Below, one piece after another: positions 21,123 to 32,377 of a stretch of DNA of 64,000 nt. How positions within the stretch are numbered: the first letter of the stretch is position 1; every line of letters starts with the position of its first letter. The DNA comes from Streptomyces xylophagus (GTDB lineage: Bacteria > Actinomycetota > Actinomycetes > Streptomycetales > Streptomycetaceae): contig NZ_JNWO01000028.1 of assembly GCF_000716435.1 (NCBI RefSeq), forward strand, positions 1-64,000. The letters are read 5' to 3'. A program made the translations under genes and the position numbers. The notes beneath the pieces were generated by a model. That model was not told the DNA's origin. It did no database searches and was given only the letters and a program-made list of their open reading frames with translations.

Positions 21123-22405
21123 GTGAGCTTCCCGTCGACGAGCGTGGCCTTGCCCCGGAGCCAGGTGCGCGTCACACGGCCCGGCAGCTCACGCCCCTCG
21201 TACGGGGTGTTGCGACTGCGCGAAGCGAAGCCCGCGGGGTCCACCGACCCACGGTATTCCGTGTCGACGAGCGTGAGGTTGGCGGGCTCACCAGCCGAGA
21301 CGGGACGGCCGTGGCCTGCCGCCCGCCCGATCTCGGCGGGCTTGGCGGACATGCGCTCGGCGACCCCGGCCCAGGTGAGGAGCCCGGTGTCCACCATGGT
21401 CTCCTGCACCACTGACAACGCGGTCTCCAGGCCGACCATCCCCATGGCGGCGGCGGCCCACTCGCAGTCCTTGTCCTCGTGCGGGTGCGGTGCGTGGTCG
21501 GTGGCGACGATGTCGATCGTGCCGTCGGCAAGCGCCTCGCGCAGGGCCAGCACGTCCCGCTCGGTGCGCAGCGGCGGGTTGACCTTGAAGACGGGGTTGT
21601 AGGAGCGCACCAGCTCATCCGTGAGGAGGAGGTGGTGCGGGGTGACCTCGGCGGTGACGTCGATGCCCCGGGACTTGGCCCAGCGGACGATCTCGACGGA
21701 CCCGGCGGTCGACAGGTGGCAGATGTGGACGCGGGAGCCGACGTGCTCGGCGAGCAGGACATCCCGGGCGATGATCGATTCTTCGGCCACCGCCGGCCAG
21801 CCCCCGAGCCCGAGTTCGGCGGAGACGACGCCCTCGTTCATCTGGGCGCCCTCGGTGAGGCGGGGCTCCTGCGCGTGCTGGGCGACGACTCCGCCGAAGG
21901 CCTTCACGTACTCCAGCGCCCGGCGCATGATCACCGCGTCGTCGACGCACTTGCCGTCGTCGGAGAAGACGGTGACCCCGGCGGCCGACTCGTGCATCGC
22001 GCCCAGCTCGGCGAGCTTCTTGCCCTCCAGGCCGACCGTGACGGCACCGATGGGCTGCACATCGCAGTACCCGTGCTCCTGGCCGAGCCGGTAGACCTGC
22101 TCGACGACACCGGCGGTGTCGGCGACCGGGAAGGTGTTGGCCATGGCGAACACGGCCGTGTAGCCACCGCTGGCGGCGGCACGGGTACCGGTCAGGACGG
22201 TCTCGGAGTCCTCGCGGCCGGGCTCGCGGAGATGGGTGTGCAGGTCGACAAGACCGGGGAGGAGGACCTTCCCCTCCGCCTCGACGACCTCGGCGCCCTC
22301 GGCACTCAGGCCGACGCCCACCGCCGCGATCTGCGAACCGTCGATCAGCACGTCCTGCGGCTCGCCGCCGAGGATCTTCGCACCACGGATCAGGATCTTG
22401 CTCAT
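21119..22405 (-). CDS. pyrC: Dihydroorotase
   Basis: A 428-aa amidohydrolase forming dihydroorotate from carbamoyl aspartate. The metal-binding DLHTHLREPG near residue 55 (an HxH pair), further His ligands in HICHLSTAGS and TPHHLLLTD, and the catalytic Asp in VATDHAPH are visible. The longer type I dihydroorotase fits its length. Only 5 nt separate it from pyrB; the end overlaps the PH-like gene. Confidence 0.97.
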   Translation of the reverse strand: MSKILIRGAKILGGEPQDVLIDGSQIAAVGVGLSAEGAEVVEAEGKVLLPGLVDLHTHLREPGREDSETVLTGTRAAASGGYTAVFAMANTFPVADTAGVVEQVYRLGQEHGYCDVQPIGAVTVGLEGKKLAELGAMHESAAGVTVFSDDGKCVDDAVIMRRALEYVKAFGGVVAQHAQEPRLTEGAQMNEGVVSAELGLGGWPAVAEESIIARDVLLAEHVGSRVHICHLSTAGSVEIVRWAKSRGIDVTAEVTPHHLLLTDELVRSYNPVFKVNPPLRTERDVLALREALADGTIDIVATDHAPHPHEDKDCEWAAAAMGMVGLETALSVVQETMVDTGLLTWAGVAERMSAKPAEIGRAAGHGRPVSAGEPANLTLVDTEYRGSVDPAGFASRSRNTPYEGRELPGRVTRTWLRGKATLVDGKLT

Positions 22406-22410
22406 GTGAC

Positions 22411-23388
22411 TTACTTCTCCTCGATGCGGGCGTGGCTGACGGCGGGTTCGTTGCCGCCCAGAAGCAGATAGAGCACGGCCATCCGGATGGACACTCCGTT
22501 TGCGACCTGCTCGACGACGGTGCAGCGGTCCGAGTCGGCGACCTCGGCGGTGATCTCCATGCCCCGGACCATCGGCCCCGGGTGCATCACGATGGCGTGC
22601 TCGGGCATCTTCGCCATCCGGTCGCCGTCGAGGCCGTAGCGCCGCGAGTACTCGCGCTCGGTCGGGAAGAACGCGGCGTTCATCCGCTCGCGCTGCACGC
22701 GCAGCAGCATCACCGCGTCGGACTTGGAGAGCGTGCTGTCGAGGTCGTACGAGACCTCGCAGGGCCAGGCCTCGACGCCGACCGGCACCAGGGTGGGCGG
22801 GGCGACGAGGGTGACCTCGGCGCCGAGGGTGTGCAGCAGGTCGACGTTCGAGCGGGCCACGCGGCTGTGCAGGATGTCGCCGACGAGGGTGATCCGCTTG
22901 CCGGCCAGGTCCTGCCCGAGCCCGGCGTCCCGGCCGACCAGGCGGCGGCGCATGGTGAACGCGTCGAGCAGGGCCTGCGTCGGGTGCTGGTGGGTGCCGT
23001 CACCGGCGTTGATGACTGCCGCGTCGATCCACCCGGAGGTGGCGAGCCGGTACGGCGCTCCGGAGGCACCGTGCCGGATGACGACCGCGTCGACGCCCAT
23101 GGCCTCCAGGGTCTGCGCGGTGTCCTTCAGGGACTCGCCCTTGGAGACGCTCGACCCCTTGGCGGTGAAGTTGATGACGTCGGCGGAGAGGCGCTTCTCG
23201 GCGGCCTCGAAGGAGATACGCGTGCGCGTGGAGTCCTCGAAGAAGAGGTTGACCACGGTACGGCCGCGCAGGGTCGGCAGTTTCTTGATCGGCCGGTCGG
23301 CGACCCTGGCCATCTCCTCGGCGGTGTCGAGGATCAGGACGGCGTCGTCGCGGGTGAGGTCGGCGGCCGAGATGAGATGACGCTGCAT
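22411..23388 (-). CDS. pyrB: Aspartate carbamoyltransferase, catalytic subunit
   Basis: A 325-aa enzyme joining carbamoyl phosphate and aspartate. The carbamoyl-phosphate motif [13 protein letters not shown] and the [12 protein letters not shown] stretch are intact, and the aspartate loop is [12 protein letters not shown]. No regulatory pyrI is present, as expected in actinobacteria. It follows pyrR and precedes pyrC. Confidence 0.98.
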   Translation of the reverse strand: MQRHLISAADLTRDDAVLILDTAEEMARVADRPIKKLPTLRGRTVVNLFFEDSTRTRISFEAAEKRLSADVINFTAKGSSVSKGESLKDTAQTLEAMGVDAVVIRHGASGAPYRLATSGWIDAAVINAGDGTHQHPTQALLDAFTMRRRLVGRDAGLGQDLAGKRITLVGDILHSRVARSNVDLLHTLGAEVTLVAPPTLVPVGVEAWPCEVSYDLDSTLSKSDAVMLLRVQRERMNAAFFPTEREYSRRYGLDGDRMAKMPEHAIVMHPGPMVRGMEITAEVADSDRCTVVEQVANGVSIRMAVLYLLLGGNEPAVSHARIEEK

Positions 23389-23473
23389 CTGTCAGGCTCC
23401 GTAAGGCAGTTCAGGTCGGGAGAATTCGGACGTGCCGAGACGCGGCGTGCCACGGGGGCACGACGTGCGTCCG

Positions 23474-24037
23474 CTACGGGGTCTGCTTGGCGCCGAGCAG
23501 CACGGTGTCGCGACCGTCCTCCTCGGCGAGCTGGACCTTGACCGTCTCCCGCAACGACGTGGGGAGGTTCTTGCCGACGTAGTCGGCGCGGATGGGCAGT
23601 TCGCGGTGGCCTCTGTCGACCAGGACCGCGAGCTGCACCGCGCGGGGGCGCCCGATGTCGTTCAGGGCGTCGAGGGCGGCGCGGATGGTACGGCCGGAGA
23701 AGAGCACGTCGTCGACGAGGACGACGAGGCGGCCGTCGATGCCGTCACCGGGGATGTCGGTGCGGGCCAGCGCGCGCGGCGGGTGCATGCGCAGGTCGTC
23801 GCGGTACATGGTGATGTCGAGGGAGCCGACCGGGATCTTGCGGTCGGTGATCTCCTCGAGCTTGACGGCGAGCCGCTGGGCGAGGAAGACGCCCCGGGTC
23901 GGGATGCCGAGGAGCACCACGTCGTCGGCGCCCTTGGCGCGCTCGACGATCTCGTGGGCGATGCGGGTCAGGACCCGCGCGATGTCGGGGGCTTCGAGAA
24001 CGGGCCGGGCATCGGACTCGTACTGCTGAGTGTCCAT
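23474..24037 (-). CDS. pyrR: Bifunctional PyrR: pyr operon RNA-binding regulator / uracil phosphoribosyltransferase
   Basis: A 187-aa protein with the phosphoribosyltransferase fold. The PRPP loop is [18 protein letters not shown], and the family-typical [13 protein letters not shown] and [10 protein letters not shown] are present. PyrR binds UMP/UTP and then a conserved RNA loop; such a loop core lies immediately before this gene's Shine-Dalgarno. It is the first gene of the pyr operon, so it probably represses translation of its own operon mRNA as in mycobacteria. Confidence 0.96.
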   Translation of the reverse strand: MDTQQYESDARPVLEAPDIARVLTRIAHEIVERAKGADDVVLLGIPTRGVFLAQRLAVKLEEITDRKIPVGSLDITMYRDDLRMHPPRALARTDIPGDGIDGRLVVLVDDVLFSGRTIRAALDALNDIGRPRAVQLAVLVDRGHRELPIRADYVGKNLPTSLRETVKVQLAEEDGRDTVLLGAKQTP

Positions 24038-24047
24038 AAGAAACGGA

Positions 24048-24069
24048 CCTCCTTCTCCGCCTCACGGGA
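24048..24069 (-). promoter_or_regulatory. PyrR-binding loop next to the pyrR ribosome-binding site
   Basis: On the minus strand the leader contains UCCCGUGAGGC (24059-24069), which fits the PyrR recognition core UCCNGNGAGGY exactly. Five bases later comes the Shine-Dalgarno AAGGAGG (24048-24054), ten bases before the pyrR ATG. A short UCCG/CGGA stem can close the loop. Binding of UMP-loaded PyrR here would block ribosomes. Confidence 0.7.
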
Positions 24070-24191
24070 CGGACCTTAAAGGACGTCGGATTTGCGCCAT
24101 CCACGGTAGCAGGCCGGGACGACGTCCCTGATCACCCCTATGGAGTAATCGGCCACCGCTGCCGCGGAAGTGCCGGTGCGGACCATTCGGC

Positions 24192-24230
24192 TTGACGCGG
24201 AAGTGTAACGCTGCGTAACCTCACAGTGAG
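24192..24230 (+). promoter_or_regulatory. bldD promoter with BldD-like autoregulatory box
   Basis: TTGACG (24192-24197) and TAACCT (24216-24221) are spaced by 18 bp ahead of bldD. A perfect 11-bp palindrome CTCACAGTGAG (24220-24230) abuts the -10. It contains TCAC/GTGA half-sites like those of known BldD operators, and bldD is known to repress itself. Promoter placement is by eye. Confidence 0.6.
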
Positions 24231-24290
24231 TTACCAGCCGCGCGGCGCGGAAACACTGTTGCCGCGTCGACACAGTGTCCGGGGAGCTAT

Positions 24291-24791
24291 ATGTCCAGCG
24301 AATACGCCAAACAGCTCGGGGCCAAGCTCCGGGCCATCCGCACCCAGCAGGGCCTTTCCCTCCACGGTGTCGAGGAGAAGTCCCAGGGACGCTGGAAGGC
24401 GGTCGTGGTCGGGTCGTACGAGCGCGGAGACCGTGCCGTCACCGTGCAGCGCCTCGCCGAGCTGGCGGACTTCTACGGGGTTCCGGTGCAGGAGCTGCTG
24501 CCGGGCACCACGCCGGGCGGGGCCGCCGAGCCGCCGCCGAAGCTGGTCCTGGACCTGGAGCGGCTGGCCCACGTGCCCGCCGAGAAGGCCGGCCCGCTGC
24601 AGCGGTACGCGGCGACGATCCAGTCCCAGCGCGGTGACTACAACGGCAAGGTGCTCTCGATCCGCCAGGACGACCTGCGCACACTCGCCGTCATCTACGA
24701 CCAGTCGCCCTCGGTCCTCACCGAGCAGCTGATCAGCTGGGGCGTGCTGGACGCGGACGCGCGTCGCGCGGTCTCCCACGAGGAGAACTGA
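24291..24791 (+). CDS. bldD: Developmental master repressor BldD
   Basis: A 166-aa c-di-GMP-dependent repressor of sporulation genes. The N-terminal XRE HTH (residues ~8-70) contains GLSLHGVEEKSQGRWKAVVV. The C-terminal domain holds the c-di-GMP signature RGD-x8-RQDD at exactly R114-D116 and R125-D128, the positions described for Streptomyces BldD. ATG preceded by GGGGAG. It is divergent from pyrR and followed by two strong terminators. This gene is strong evidence that the host is a sporulating actinomycete. Confidence 0.98.
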   Translation: MSSEYAKQLGAKLRAIRTQQGLSLHGVEEKSQGRWKAVVVGSYERGDRAVTVQRLAELADFYGVPVQELLPGTTPGGAAEPPPKLVLDLERLAHVPAEKAGPLQRYAATIQSQRGDYNGKVLSIRQDDLRTLAVIYDQSPSVLTEQLISWGVLDADARRAVSHEEN

Positions 24792-24817
24792 GCCGCTCCC
24801 CGTCTCAGCAGAAACGT

Positions 24818-24863
24818 GCCGCCGGGGTGGCCGGAACTTCACTGTTCCGGCCACCCCGGCGGC
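24818..24863 (+). terminator. Rho-independent terminator of bldD
   Basis: A perfect 20-bp stem (24818-24837 with 24844-24863), 6-nt loop TTCACT, followed by TTTCT on the plus strand, 26 nt after the bldD stop. Confidence 0.9.
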
Positions 24864-24898
24864 TTTCTGCGGCCCTCAGAGGCCTCTTGGGTACACGG

Positions 24899-24942
24899 AC
24901 GCCGGAGGGCCCGCAGCGGTCGCGCTGCGGGCCCTCCGGCGT
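24899..24942. terminator. Second terminator between bldD and nusB
   Basis: Perfect 20-bp stem (24899-24918 / 24923-24942) with 4-nt loop GTCG, followed by TTTCC on the plus strand. It lies between convergent bldD and nusB and can serve both. Confidence 0.85.
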
Positions 24943-24993
24943 TTTCCGGACTGACCGGACTGACTGGTCCTGCTCCGGGCTGACTCGTACCGC

Positions 24994-25428
24994 TTACGCC
25001 TCGTCCCGGCGCAGCGACGGCTTCAGGTCCTTGAAACGGCCCAGCAGGCCGTTGACGAACGAGGGCGACTCGTCCGTGGAGAACTCCTTCGCCAGCTGCA
25101 CCATCTCGTCGAGGACGACGGCGTCCGGGGTCTCGTCGGCCCAGATCAGCTCATAGGCGCCGAGGCGCAGGATGTTGCGGTCCACCACGGGCATGCGGTC
25201 GAGCGTCCAGCCGACCGAGTACTGCGCGATCAGCTCGTCGATGCGGCGCGCGTGCTGCGCGTACCCCTCGACCAGCTCCATCGTGTACTCGCTGACCGGC
25301 GGCTGCCGGGTGTCGTCCCGGGAGAGCCGGATCCAGTCCGCGAGGACCGTGGTGACGCCGACTCCGCGCTGGTCGCCCTCGAAGAGGATCTGGAAGGCGC
25401 GCTTGCGGGCCGTATTGCGGGCAGCCAC
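24994..25428 (-). CDS. nusB: Transcription antitermination factor NusB
   Basis: A 144-aa all-helical protein that with NusE binds boxA RNA in rRNA antitermination. The N-terminal AARNTARKRAFQILFEGDQRG and C-terminal PDAVVLDEMVQLAKEFSTDESPSFVNGLLGRF match the family. The GTG start at 25428 is only 2 nt after the efp stop, so it is in one operon with efp. Terminators lie downstream. Confidence 0.97.
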   Translation of the reverse strand: MAARNTARKRAFQILFEGDQRGVGVTTVLADWIRLSRDDTRQPPVSEYTMELVEGYAQHARRIDELIAQYSVGWTLDRMPVVDRNILRLGAYELIWADETPDAVVLDEMVQLAKEFSTDESPSFVNGLLGRFKDLKPSLRRDEA

Positions 25429-25430
25429 GG

Positions 25431-25997
25431 TTAGCTGTTCACCCGGCCGAGGTAGTCGCTCGAGCGGGTGTCGACCTTGATCTTCTCACCGGTGGTGATG
25501 AAGAGCGGGACCTGGATCTGGTAACCGGTCTCCAGGGTGGCGGGCTTGGTGCCACCGGTGGAGCGGTCGCCCTGGACGCCGGGCTCGGTCTCCTGGATGG
25601 TCAGCTCGACGGCGGCCGGCAGCTCCACGAAGAGCACCTCGCCCTCGTGCTGCGCGACCGTGGCGGTGAAGCCCTCGATCAGGAAGTTGGCGGCGTCGCC
25701 GACGGCCTTGCGGTCGACCATGAGCTGGTCGTAGGTCTCCATGTCCATGAAGACGAAGTACTCGCCGTCCATGTACGAGAACTGCATGTCGCGCTTGTCG
25801 ACAGTGGCCGTCTCGACCTTGACGCCGGCGTTGAACGTCTTGTCGACGACCTTGCCGGAGAGCACGTTCTTGAGCTTGGTGCGCACGAAGGCAGGGCCCT
25901 TGCCGGGCTTGACGTGCTGGAACTCGACGACGGACCAGAGCTGGCCCCCGTCGAGCTTGAGCACCAGGCCGTTCTTGAGGTCGTTCGTGGAAGCCAC
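25431..25997 (-). CDS. efp: Translation elongation factor P
   Basis: A 188-aa factor that relieves ribosome stalling at polyproline. Three beta-barrel domains are expected; the modification-site loop is [16 protein letters not shown] with a lysine at the tip. The length and C-terminal signature ([16 protein letters not shown]) are typical. This matters for the Pro-rich proteins encoded in the window, for example the P-loop protein at 27299-28219. It is transcribed with nusB. Confidence 0.98.
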   Translation of the reverse strand: MASTNDLKNGLVLKLDGGQLWSVVEFQHVKPGKGPAFVRTKLKNVLSGKVVDKTFNAGVKVETATVDKRDMQFSYMDGEYFVFMDMETYDQLMVDRKAVGDAANFLIEGFTATVAQHEGEVLFVELPAAVELTIQETEPGVQGDRSTGGTKPATLETGYQIQVPLFITTGEKIKVDTRSSDYLGRVNS

Positions 25998-26047
25998 GGT
26001 TGCGGAATCTCCTGGACTGACGTGGACGACCCCGGGGCACGCGCAAG

Positions 26048-27160
26048 CTAGAGCGCGAGCAGTTCCTTGGTCGTGATGGTGAGTAGCTCGGGTCCGCCGT
26101 CCGCCTCAGGGCGTACGACGAGCGTGTCATCGATCCGGACACCGCCCCGGCCCGGGAGGTGAACCCCCGGTTCGACGGTGACCGGCACGCAAGCGTCCAG
26201 TTTACCCATGGCCGCGGGGGCCAGCTGCGGCTCCTCGTCGATTTCGAGCCCGACACCGTGGCCGGTGAGGGCTGCGAGGCCCTCCGAGTACCCCGCGGAG
26301 TCCAGTACCTGGCGGGCCGCGCGGTCCACATCCCGGTAGGCGGCACCGGGCGCCAAGGACTCCCGCGCGGCCCTCTGGGCGGCGAAGACGAGGTCGTACA
26401 GCTCGATCTGCCAGTCCGCCGGCGAGGTGCCGATGACGAACGTACGGCCGATCTCACAACGGTATCCGCGATAGGTGGCACCGAGGCAGACAGAAAGGAA
26501 ATCTCCCTCCTCGACCCGGCGGTCGGTCGGCCGGTGGCCGCGTCTGCCGGAGTGCGGGCCGGTGGCGACGGAGGTGGCGAAGGCCGGTCCGTCGGCGCCG
26601 TGGTCGACGAGGCGCCGCTCCAGTTCGAGCGCGAGATGGCGTTCGGTGCGGCCGACGAGGATCGACTCCAGCAGCTCTCCGAGGGCCTGGTCGGCGATCT
26701 CGGCGCCGATTCTCAGACAGGAGATCTCCTCCTCGTCCTTGACGACCCGCAGCTGCTCGACCGCGCCGCCGATGTCGGTGAGGCGGAGCGTCGGGGCGAC
26801 CGAGCGGAGGGCTCGGTGGCGGGTCACGGTGAGGTGGTGTTCTTCTACGGCCATGGATTCGGCGCCGGTCGCTGACGCGAGGTCTGCGGCGGCTACGGCG
26901 GGGTCGCCGTCCGGGGTGGAGAGTGCGTGGATGCGGAGGGTCTCGTCGGGGCGGCCCTCGCCTCCGGCGGGGCGCTCGTCGAGGGGGCCGGTGCAGACCA
27001 GCATGTCCTCACGCTTGCCCAGCAGCAGGACGGTGCCGTGCGGGGCGGGGCCGGCCAAGTAGCGCACGTTGGCCGGGCTGGTGACCAGGGTGGATTGGCT
27101 GCCGCCGGCTTGGGCGCGTTCCCTGAGCCTGGCTCGGCGTGCTGCGTGGACCTCTGACAT
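26048..27160 (-). CDS. M24-family (aminopeptidase P-like) protein with altered metal ligands
   Basis: A 370-aa protein with an N-terminal creatinase-like domain (~1-135) and a C-terminal pita-bread fold. His301 ([12 protein letters not shown]) and Glu330 (VTVEPG) of the metal site are present. The first metal Asp is Cys225 ([11 protein letters not shown]), the second is Glu236 (RCEIGRTF) and the last Glu is Asp344 (RIDDTL). Peptidase activity on X-Pro peptides is the family role but is uncertain here. It is located just upstream of efp, where an M24 gene is usual in actinobacteria and firmicutes. A metal-binding non-peptidase is the alternative. Confidence 0.85.
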   Translation of the reverse strand: MSEVHAARRARLRERAQAGGSQSTLVTSPANVRYLAGPAPHGTVLLLGKREDMLVCTGPLDERPAGGEGRPDETLRIHALSTPDGDPAVAAADLASATGAESMAVEEHHLTVTRHRALRSVAPTLRLTDIGGAVEQLRVVKDEEEISCLRIGAEIADQALGELLESILVGRTERHLALELERRLVDHGADGPAFATSVATGPHSGRRGHRPTDRRVEEGDFLSVCLGATYRGYRCEIGRTFVIGTSPADWQIELYDLVFAAQRAARESLAPGAAYRDVDRAARQVLDSAGYSEGLAALTGHGVGLEIDEEPQLAPAAMGKLDACVPVTVEPGVHLPGRGGVRIDDTLVVRPEADGGPELLTITTKELLAL

Positions 27161-27270
27161 GAGATGAGCGTAGGAGCGGTGGCTGGAATGTGCTGGTTGG
27201 GAGAGTGCCGTTCGGGGGACGGGGCGGGCTCGAAGGTTGTGTGCCGGGTGCGGGCCGGTGGGGGTTGAGC

Positions 27271-27294
27271 GCGCAGTTCCCCGCGCCCCTAAAA
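27271..27294. repeat. Widespread Streptomyces intergenic repeat
   Basis: The stretch from GCGCAGTTCCCCGCGCCCCT to AAAA is, from general knowledge, a very frequent intergenic sequence in Streptomyces genomes. It can form a short hairpin (GCGC ... GCGC). It lies in the 137-bp gap between the M24 gene and the P-loop gene, just after the latter's stop. Confidence 0.6.
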
Positions 27295-27298
27295 GCCG

Positions 27299-28219
27299 TT
27301 ACCAGCTCGGGGGGCTTGCTATCGAGCGGGCCAGGACGTCGTTCAGGACCTGGGCCGTTTGCTGGACGTCCATCTGGGAGTTGTCGATGATCGGGAGGCC
27401 TGAGCCGTACCAGCCGGCCATGCGGCCGTGGATGCGGGCCACCTCTTCGTCGGTGAGGCGGCGGTTGCCGGAGCGTTCGGCGTTGCGTTCCAGGACTATT
27501 TCCAGGCCGGGCAACAGGACCACTGGGAGGAGGCCGGGGCCCACGTGGCGCTTCCAGCCGCCGAGGCCTACGACCGGGCGGTCGGGGAAGACCGCGTCGT
27601 CGAGGATGCAGGAGATGCCGTTGGCGAGGAAGTTGCGGGCGGCGAAGCCGCAGGTGCGGCGGGCCAGGCGGTACTGGGCCTCGGAGTGGTCGTTCCAGCC
27701 CGACTGGGGGTCGGCGAAGCCCGAGCGGACCCATTCGCGTACGTCGTCGAGGCTGATGTGGGCGGTGGGGACCCGGCGGTGGTCCGCCCAGTACTTGGCG
27801 ACGCTCGTCTTGCCCGCGCCGGCCGGGCCGATGAGCAGCACCGCGAGGGTCGTGGAGGTCGGGTCGGAGGCTGCCGTGGCCGGTGGGGCGCTGGGCATGG
27901 GTACGGGGCCGCCCGGCGGCAGTTGGACGTGCCCTGTGGTGTCCGGGGCGTGGCGCGGGACCGTGTGCGGCACCGGTGGGGTGGGCGCGAAGCCCGGGGC
28001 CGGTGGTGGCACAGGGGGCGGACCCGGATGGTGCGGGCCCGGGTGTTGTCCGGTCGGCATCCAACCGGTGGCCGGTCCCTGCCCCGGCTGGTGGGGCGGC
28101 GGCAGCGGAGACCCCACTGCGTGCTGCATCCGGTGCCACTCCATCTCGTACAGGCGATTGGCGCTGGCAGCGGGCCCGAACCCCGCTCCGTACCGAACGG
28201 TACCTTCCCCGGCCGCCAT
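27299..28219 (-). CDS. P-loop kinase-like ATPase with proline-rich N terminus
   Basis: A ~306-aa protein of unknown role. The first ~130 residues are rich in Pro, Gly and His and look disordered. A P-loop domain follows: LLIGPAGAGKTSVAKYWA, then HISLDDVREWVRSG, then ILDDAVFPDRPVVGL and a hydrophobic strand LLPVVLLPGLEIVLERNAER. This is the layout of small AAA_33 or polynucleotide-kinase/zeta-like ATPases. The start is uncertain: the ATG at 28219 has no clear Shine-Dalgarno, the frame stays open back to the aroB stop at 28294, and another ATG lies at 28144. It sits immediately downstream of aroB and is probably cotranscribed with it. Target unknown. Confidence 0.72.
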   Translation of the reverse strand: MAAGEGTVRYGAGFGPAASANRLYEMEWHRMQHAVGSPLPPPHQPGQGPATGWMPTGQHPGPHHPGPPPVPPPAPGFAPTPPVPHTVPRHAPDTTGHVQLPPGGPVPMPSAPPATAASDPTSTTLAVLLIGPAGAGKTSVAKYWADHRRVPTAHISLDDVREWVRSGFADPQSGWNDHSEAQYRLARRTCGFAARNFLANGISCILDDAVFPDRPVVGLGGWKRHVGPGLLPVVLLPGLEIVLERNAERSGNRRLTDEEVARIHGRMAGWYGSGLPIIDNSQMDVQQTAQVLNDVLARSIASPPSW

Positions 28220-28293
28220 TTGGTGAACGGCCGGGAAGGGGCCGAAGTGCCCATCCCCGTAAGGCAAATCGGAAGGAACGGGCTTCGCTGGAC

Positions 28294-29896
<1,603 letters not shown>

Positions 29897-29900
<4 letters not shown>

Positions 29901-31081
29901 CGGATGGCCAGGTTCTCGAGGTACGACCGCACGTTGCGGCGGGTCTCGGGCACGGAGTCGCCGCCGAACTTCTCGGCCACGGCGTCCGCGAGGACGAGGG
30001 CGACCATCGCCTCGGCGACGATGCCGGCGGCCGGGACCGCGGAGACGTCGGAGCGCTGGTGGTGGGCCTGCGTGGCCTCACCGGTGACGACATCGACGGT
30101 CTGCAGGGCTCGGGGCACGGTCGCGATCGGCTTCATCGCGGCACGCACGCGCAGCAGTTCACCCGTGGACAGCCCGCCCTCGGTACCACCGGAGCGCCCG
30201 GAGACGCGCCGAATACCCTCGTCGGTCTTCACGATCTCGTCGTGCGCCTGCGAACCGGGGACACGGGCGAGCTCGAAACCGTCACCGATCTCGACGCCCT
30301 TGATCGCCTGGATACCCATGAGGGCACCGGCCAGCCGGGCGTCCAGCTTGCGGTCCCAGTGCACATGCGAACCGAGGCCGACGGGAACGCCGTAGGCAAG
30401 GATCTCGACCACGCCACCGAGGGTGTCGCCGTCCTTGTGGGCCTGGTCGATCTCGGCGACCATCGCCTTCGAGGCGTCCGCGTCCAGGCAGCGCACCGGG
30501 TCGGCGTCGAGCTTCTCGACATCGGCCGGGGTGGGCAGGACACCCTGCGGGGCCTTCGCGGAGGCCAGTTCGACGACGTGCGAGACGATCTCAATACCGG
30601 CCGTCTCCTTGATGTACGACCGGGCCACCGCACCCAGCGCGACACGCGCCGCGGTCTCCCGCGCCGACGCACGCTCCAGGATCGGCCGGGCCTCGTCGAA
30701 GCCGTACTTCTGCATGCCGGCGAGGTCGGCGTGGCCGGGACGGGGGCGAGTCAGCGGGGCGTTGCGAGCCAACCCCGCGAGAATCTCCGGATCGACCGGG
30801 TCGGCCGCCATGACCTGCTCCCACTTGGGCCACTCGGTGTTGCCCACCATGATCGCGACCGGGGAACCGAGGGTGAGACCGTGCCGGACACCACCGAGGA
30901 AGGTGACCTCGTCGCGCTCGAACTTCATGCGCGCGCCGCGTCCATAACCGAGCCGGCGCCGGGCCAGGTGGTCCGCCACCATCTCCGTGGTGATCGGCAC
31001 GCCGGCGGGAAGACCCTCCAGCGTCGCCACGAGTGCGGGACCGTGGGACTCCCCCGCGGTCAGCCAGCGCAACCTGCTCAA
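29897..31081 (-). CDS. aroC: Chorismate synthase
   Basis: A 394-aa reduced-FMN enzyme forming chorismate. Conserved [67 protein letters not shown] and a C-terminal [17 protein letters not shown] are seen. The start is a TTG at 31081 giving [13 protein letters not shown], with GAGGAG upstream; no ATG or GTG fits better. First gene of aroC-aroK-aroB. Confidence 0.97.
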
Positions 31082-31537
31082 CGGTGCTCCTCATGCTCGC
31101 GCCCTGGTACTGCTGCGTACGCGCGTCCTCGCGTACGGCGACGGCGAAACCGGGTGCGCGGCCCTGGCCCGCCGCCCCCGATCCTCCCACGTCCGGGGCG
31201 TACACCTGGCCTGCGGTCCAGAGAGCGGACGCGGCACGGGGGTGCGCGGGCGGCGGGCGCGGGCTTGGTGTGCCCTGCTGGGGCGGGGCAGGCACCCTTG
31301 CTGCGGCCGTACCGGGTCAAGGGCGGCGGTTCCGTCGGCGCGTCCTGGGCTGCCCTGCCAGGGCGGGATCAGCAGCCGACCCGGTCTCCTCGCACCACTC
31401 TGCCGCGACAGGGACAGGAGCTGGCCGGCACCCTCTCGGCGGCTCTGTTGGATCGAGGTCAGCGGCCCGTCGGTCTCCCACCGATCTACCGTTCAACAGT
31501 CAGCCGGCGCCCTCTCAGCCACCCCACCGCTTCCCCG
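31082..31537. other. 456-bp gap between aroC and aroE with no recognised gene
   Basis: Very GC-rich. All long frames here lack homology and a ribosome site. It holds a near-direct repeat GCCGGC(A/G)CCCTCTC (starting at 31424 and 31503) and imperfect GC hairpins around 31267-31295. The part next to aroC should hold that operon's promoter; I cannot place it. Nothing else recognised. Confidence 0.5.
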
Positions 31538-32377
31538 TCAGCGCTCCGCCAGCGCCTTCTCGCCCGCCCTGCGCATCGCGTCCAGCGGTGCCGGGTGGAG
31601 GCCGGTCATCTGCTCGACTTGGAGCACGGCTTGGTGCACCAGCAGGTCGAGCCCGCTGACGACGGCCCCGCCGTAGCCGGACCAGCGGGCCGCGAGGTCC
31701 GTGGGCCAGGGGTCGTAGAGGACGTCGAAGAGAGTAGCGGGGCGTTCCGGTACGGCGGAGGAGAGGGCGTCCGTGGTGCCGGCGGGGGTGGTCGCGAAGA
31801 CGAGGGGGGCGCGCAGGCCTTCCGCCGCGTCCGCCCAGTCCGCCGTACGGACCTCCACGTCGAGCCGCTCGCCCCATTGGCGCATCTCGGCGGCGCGGGC
31901 CTCACTTCGGACGTAGGCGACGACCTCGCCGGTGCAGATCCGGGAGAGGGCCGCGAGCGCGGAGGACGCCGTGGCGCCGGAGCCGAGGATGGCGGCCGAG
32001 TCGACCTGTTCGATGCCGTGTTCGCGCAACGCGGCGACCATGCCGGGGATGTCGGTGTTGTCGCCGACTAGTCGGCCGTCCTCCGCGAAGACGACCGTGT
32101 TGACCGCGTCCACCGACGCGGCGGTCTCGCTGATCTCGTCGAGCAGCGGTATCACCGCGCGCTTCAGCGGCATCGTCAGTGACAGCCCCGCCCACTCCGG
32201 TCCGAGTTCCTTGAAGAACTCCGGCAGTCCGGCCTCGTCGACGTCGAAGCGGTCGTACGACCAGGCGTCGAGGCCCAGCTCCCCGTATGCCGCGCGATGC
32301 AGCACCGGGGAGAGGGAGTGGGCGATGGGTGAACCGAGCACGGCGGCCCGGCGGGCGTCAGTTGCCCGAGGTGGCAT
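31538..32377 (-). CDS. aroE: Shikimate dehydrogenase
   Basis: A 279-aa NADPH-dependent enzyme reducing dehydroshikimate. The substrate motif GSPIAHSLSPVLHRAAY, the catalytic Lys in SLTMPLKRAVIP, NTDIPGMV and the Rossmann ILGSGATASSALAAL are present. It overlaps the end of mltG by 20 nt and is probably expressed from the mltG/ruvX side rather than with aroCKB. Confidence 0.96.
   Translation of the reverse strand: MPPRATDARRAAVLGSPIAHSLSPVLHRAAYGELGLDAWSYDRFDVDEAGLPEFFKELGPEWAGLSLTMPLKRAVIPLLDEISETAASVDAVNTVVFAEDGRLVGDNTDIPGMVAALREHGIEQVDSAAILGSGATASSALAALSRICTGEVVAYVRSEARAAEMRQWGERLDVEVRTADWADAAEGLRAPLVFATTPAGTTDALSSAVPERPATLFDVLYDPWPTDLAARWSGYGGAVVSGLDLLVHQAVLQVEQMTGLHPAPLDAMRRAGEKALAER

Noticed and set aside
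31082..31537. Small genes in the aroC-aroE gap
   Set aside because: Several short frames are open on both strands, but none has a Shine-Dalgarno or recognisable sequence.
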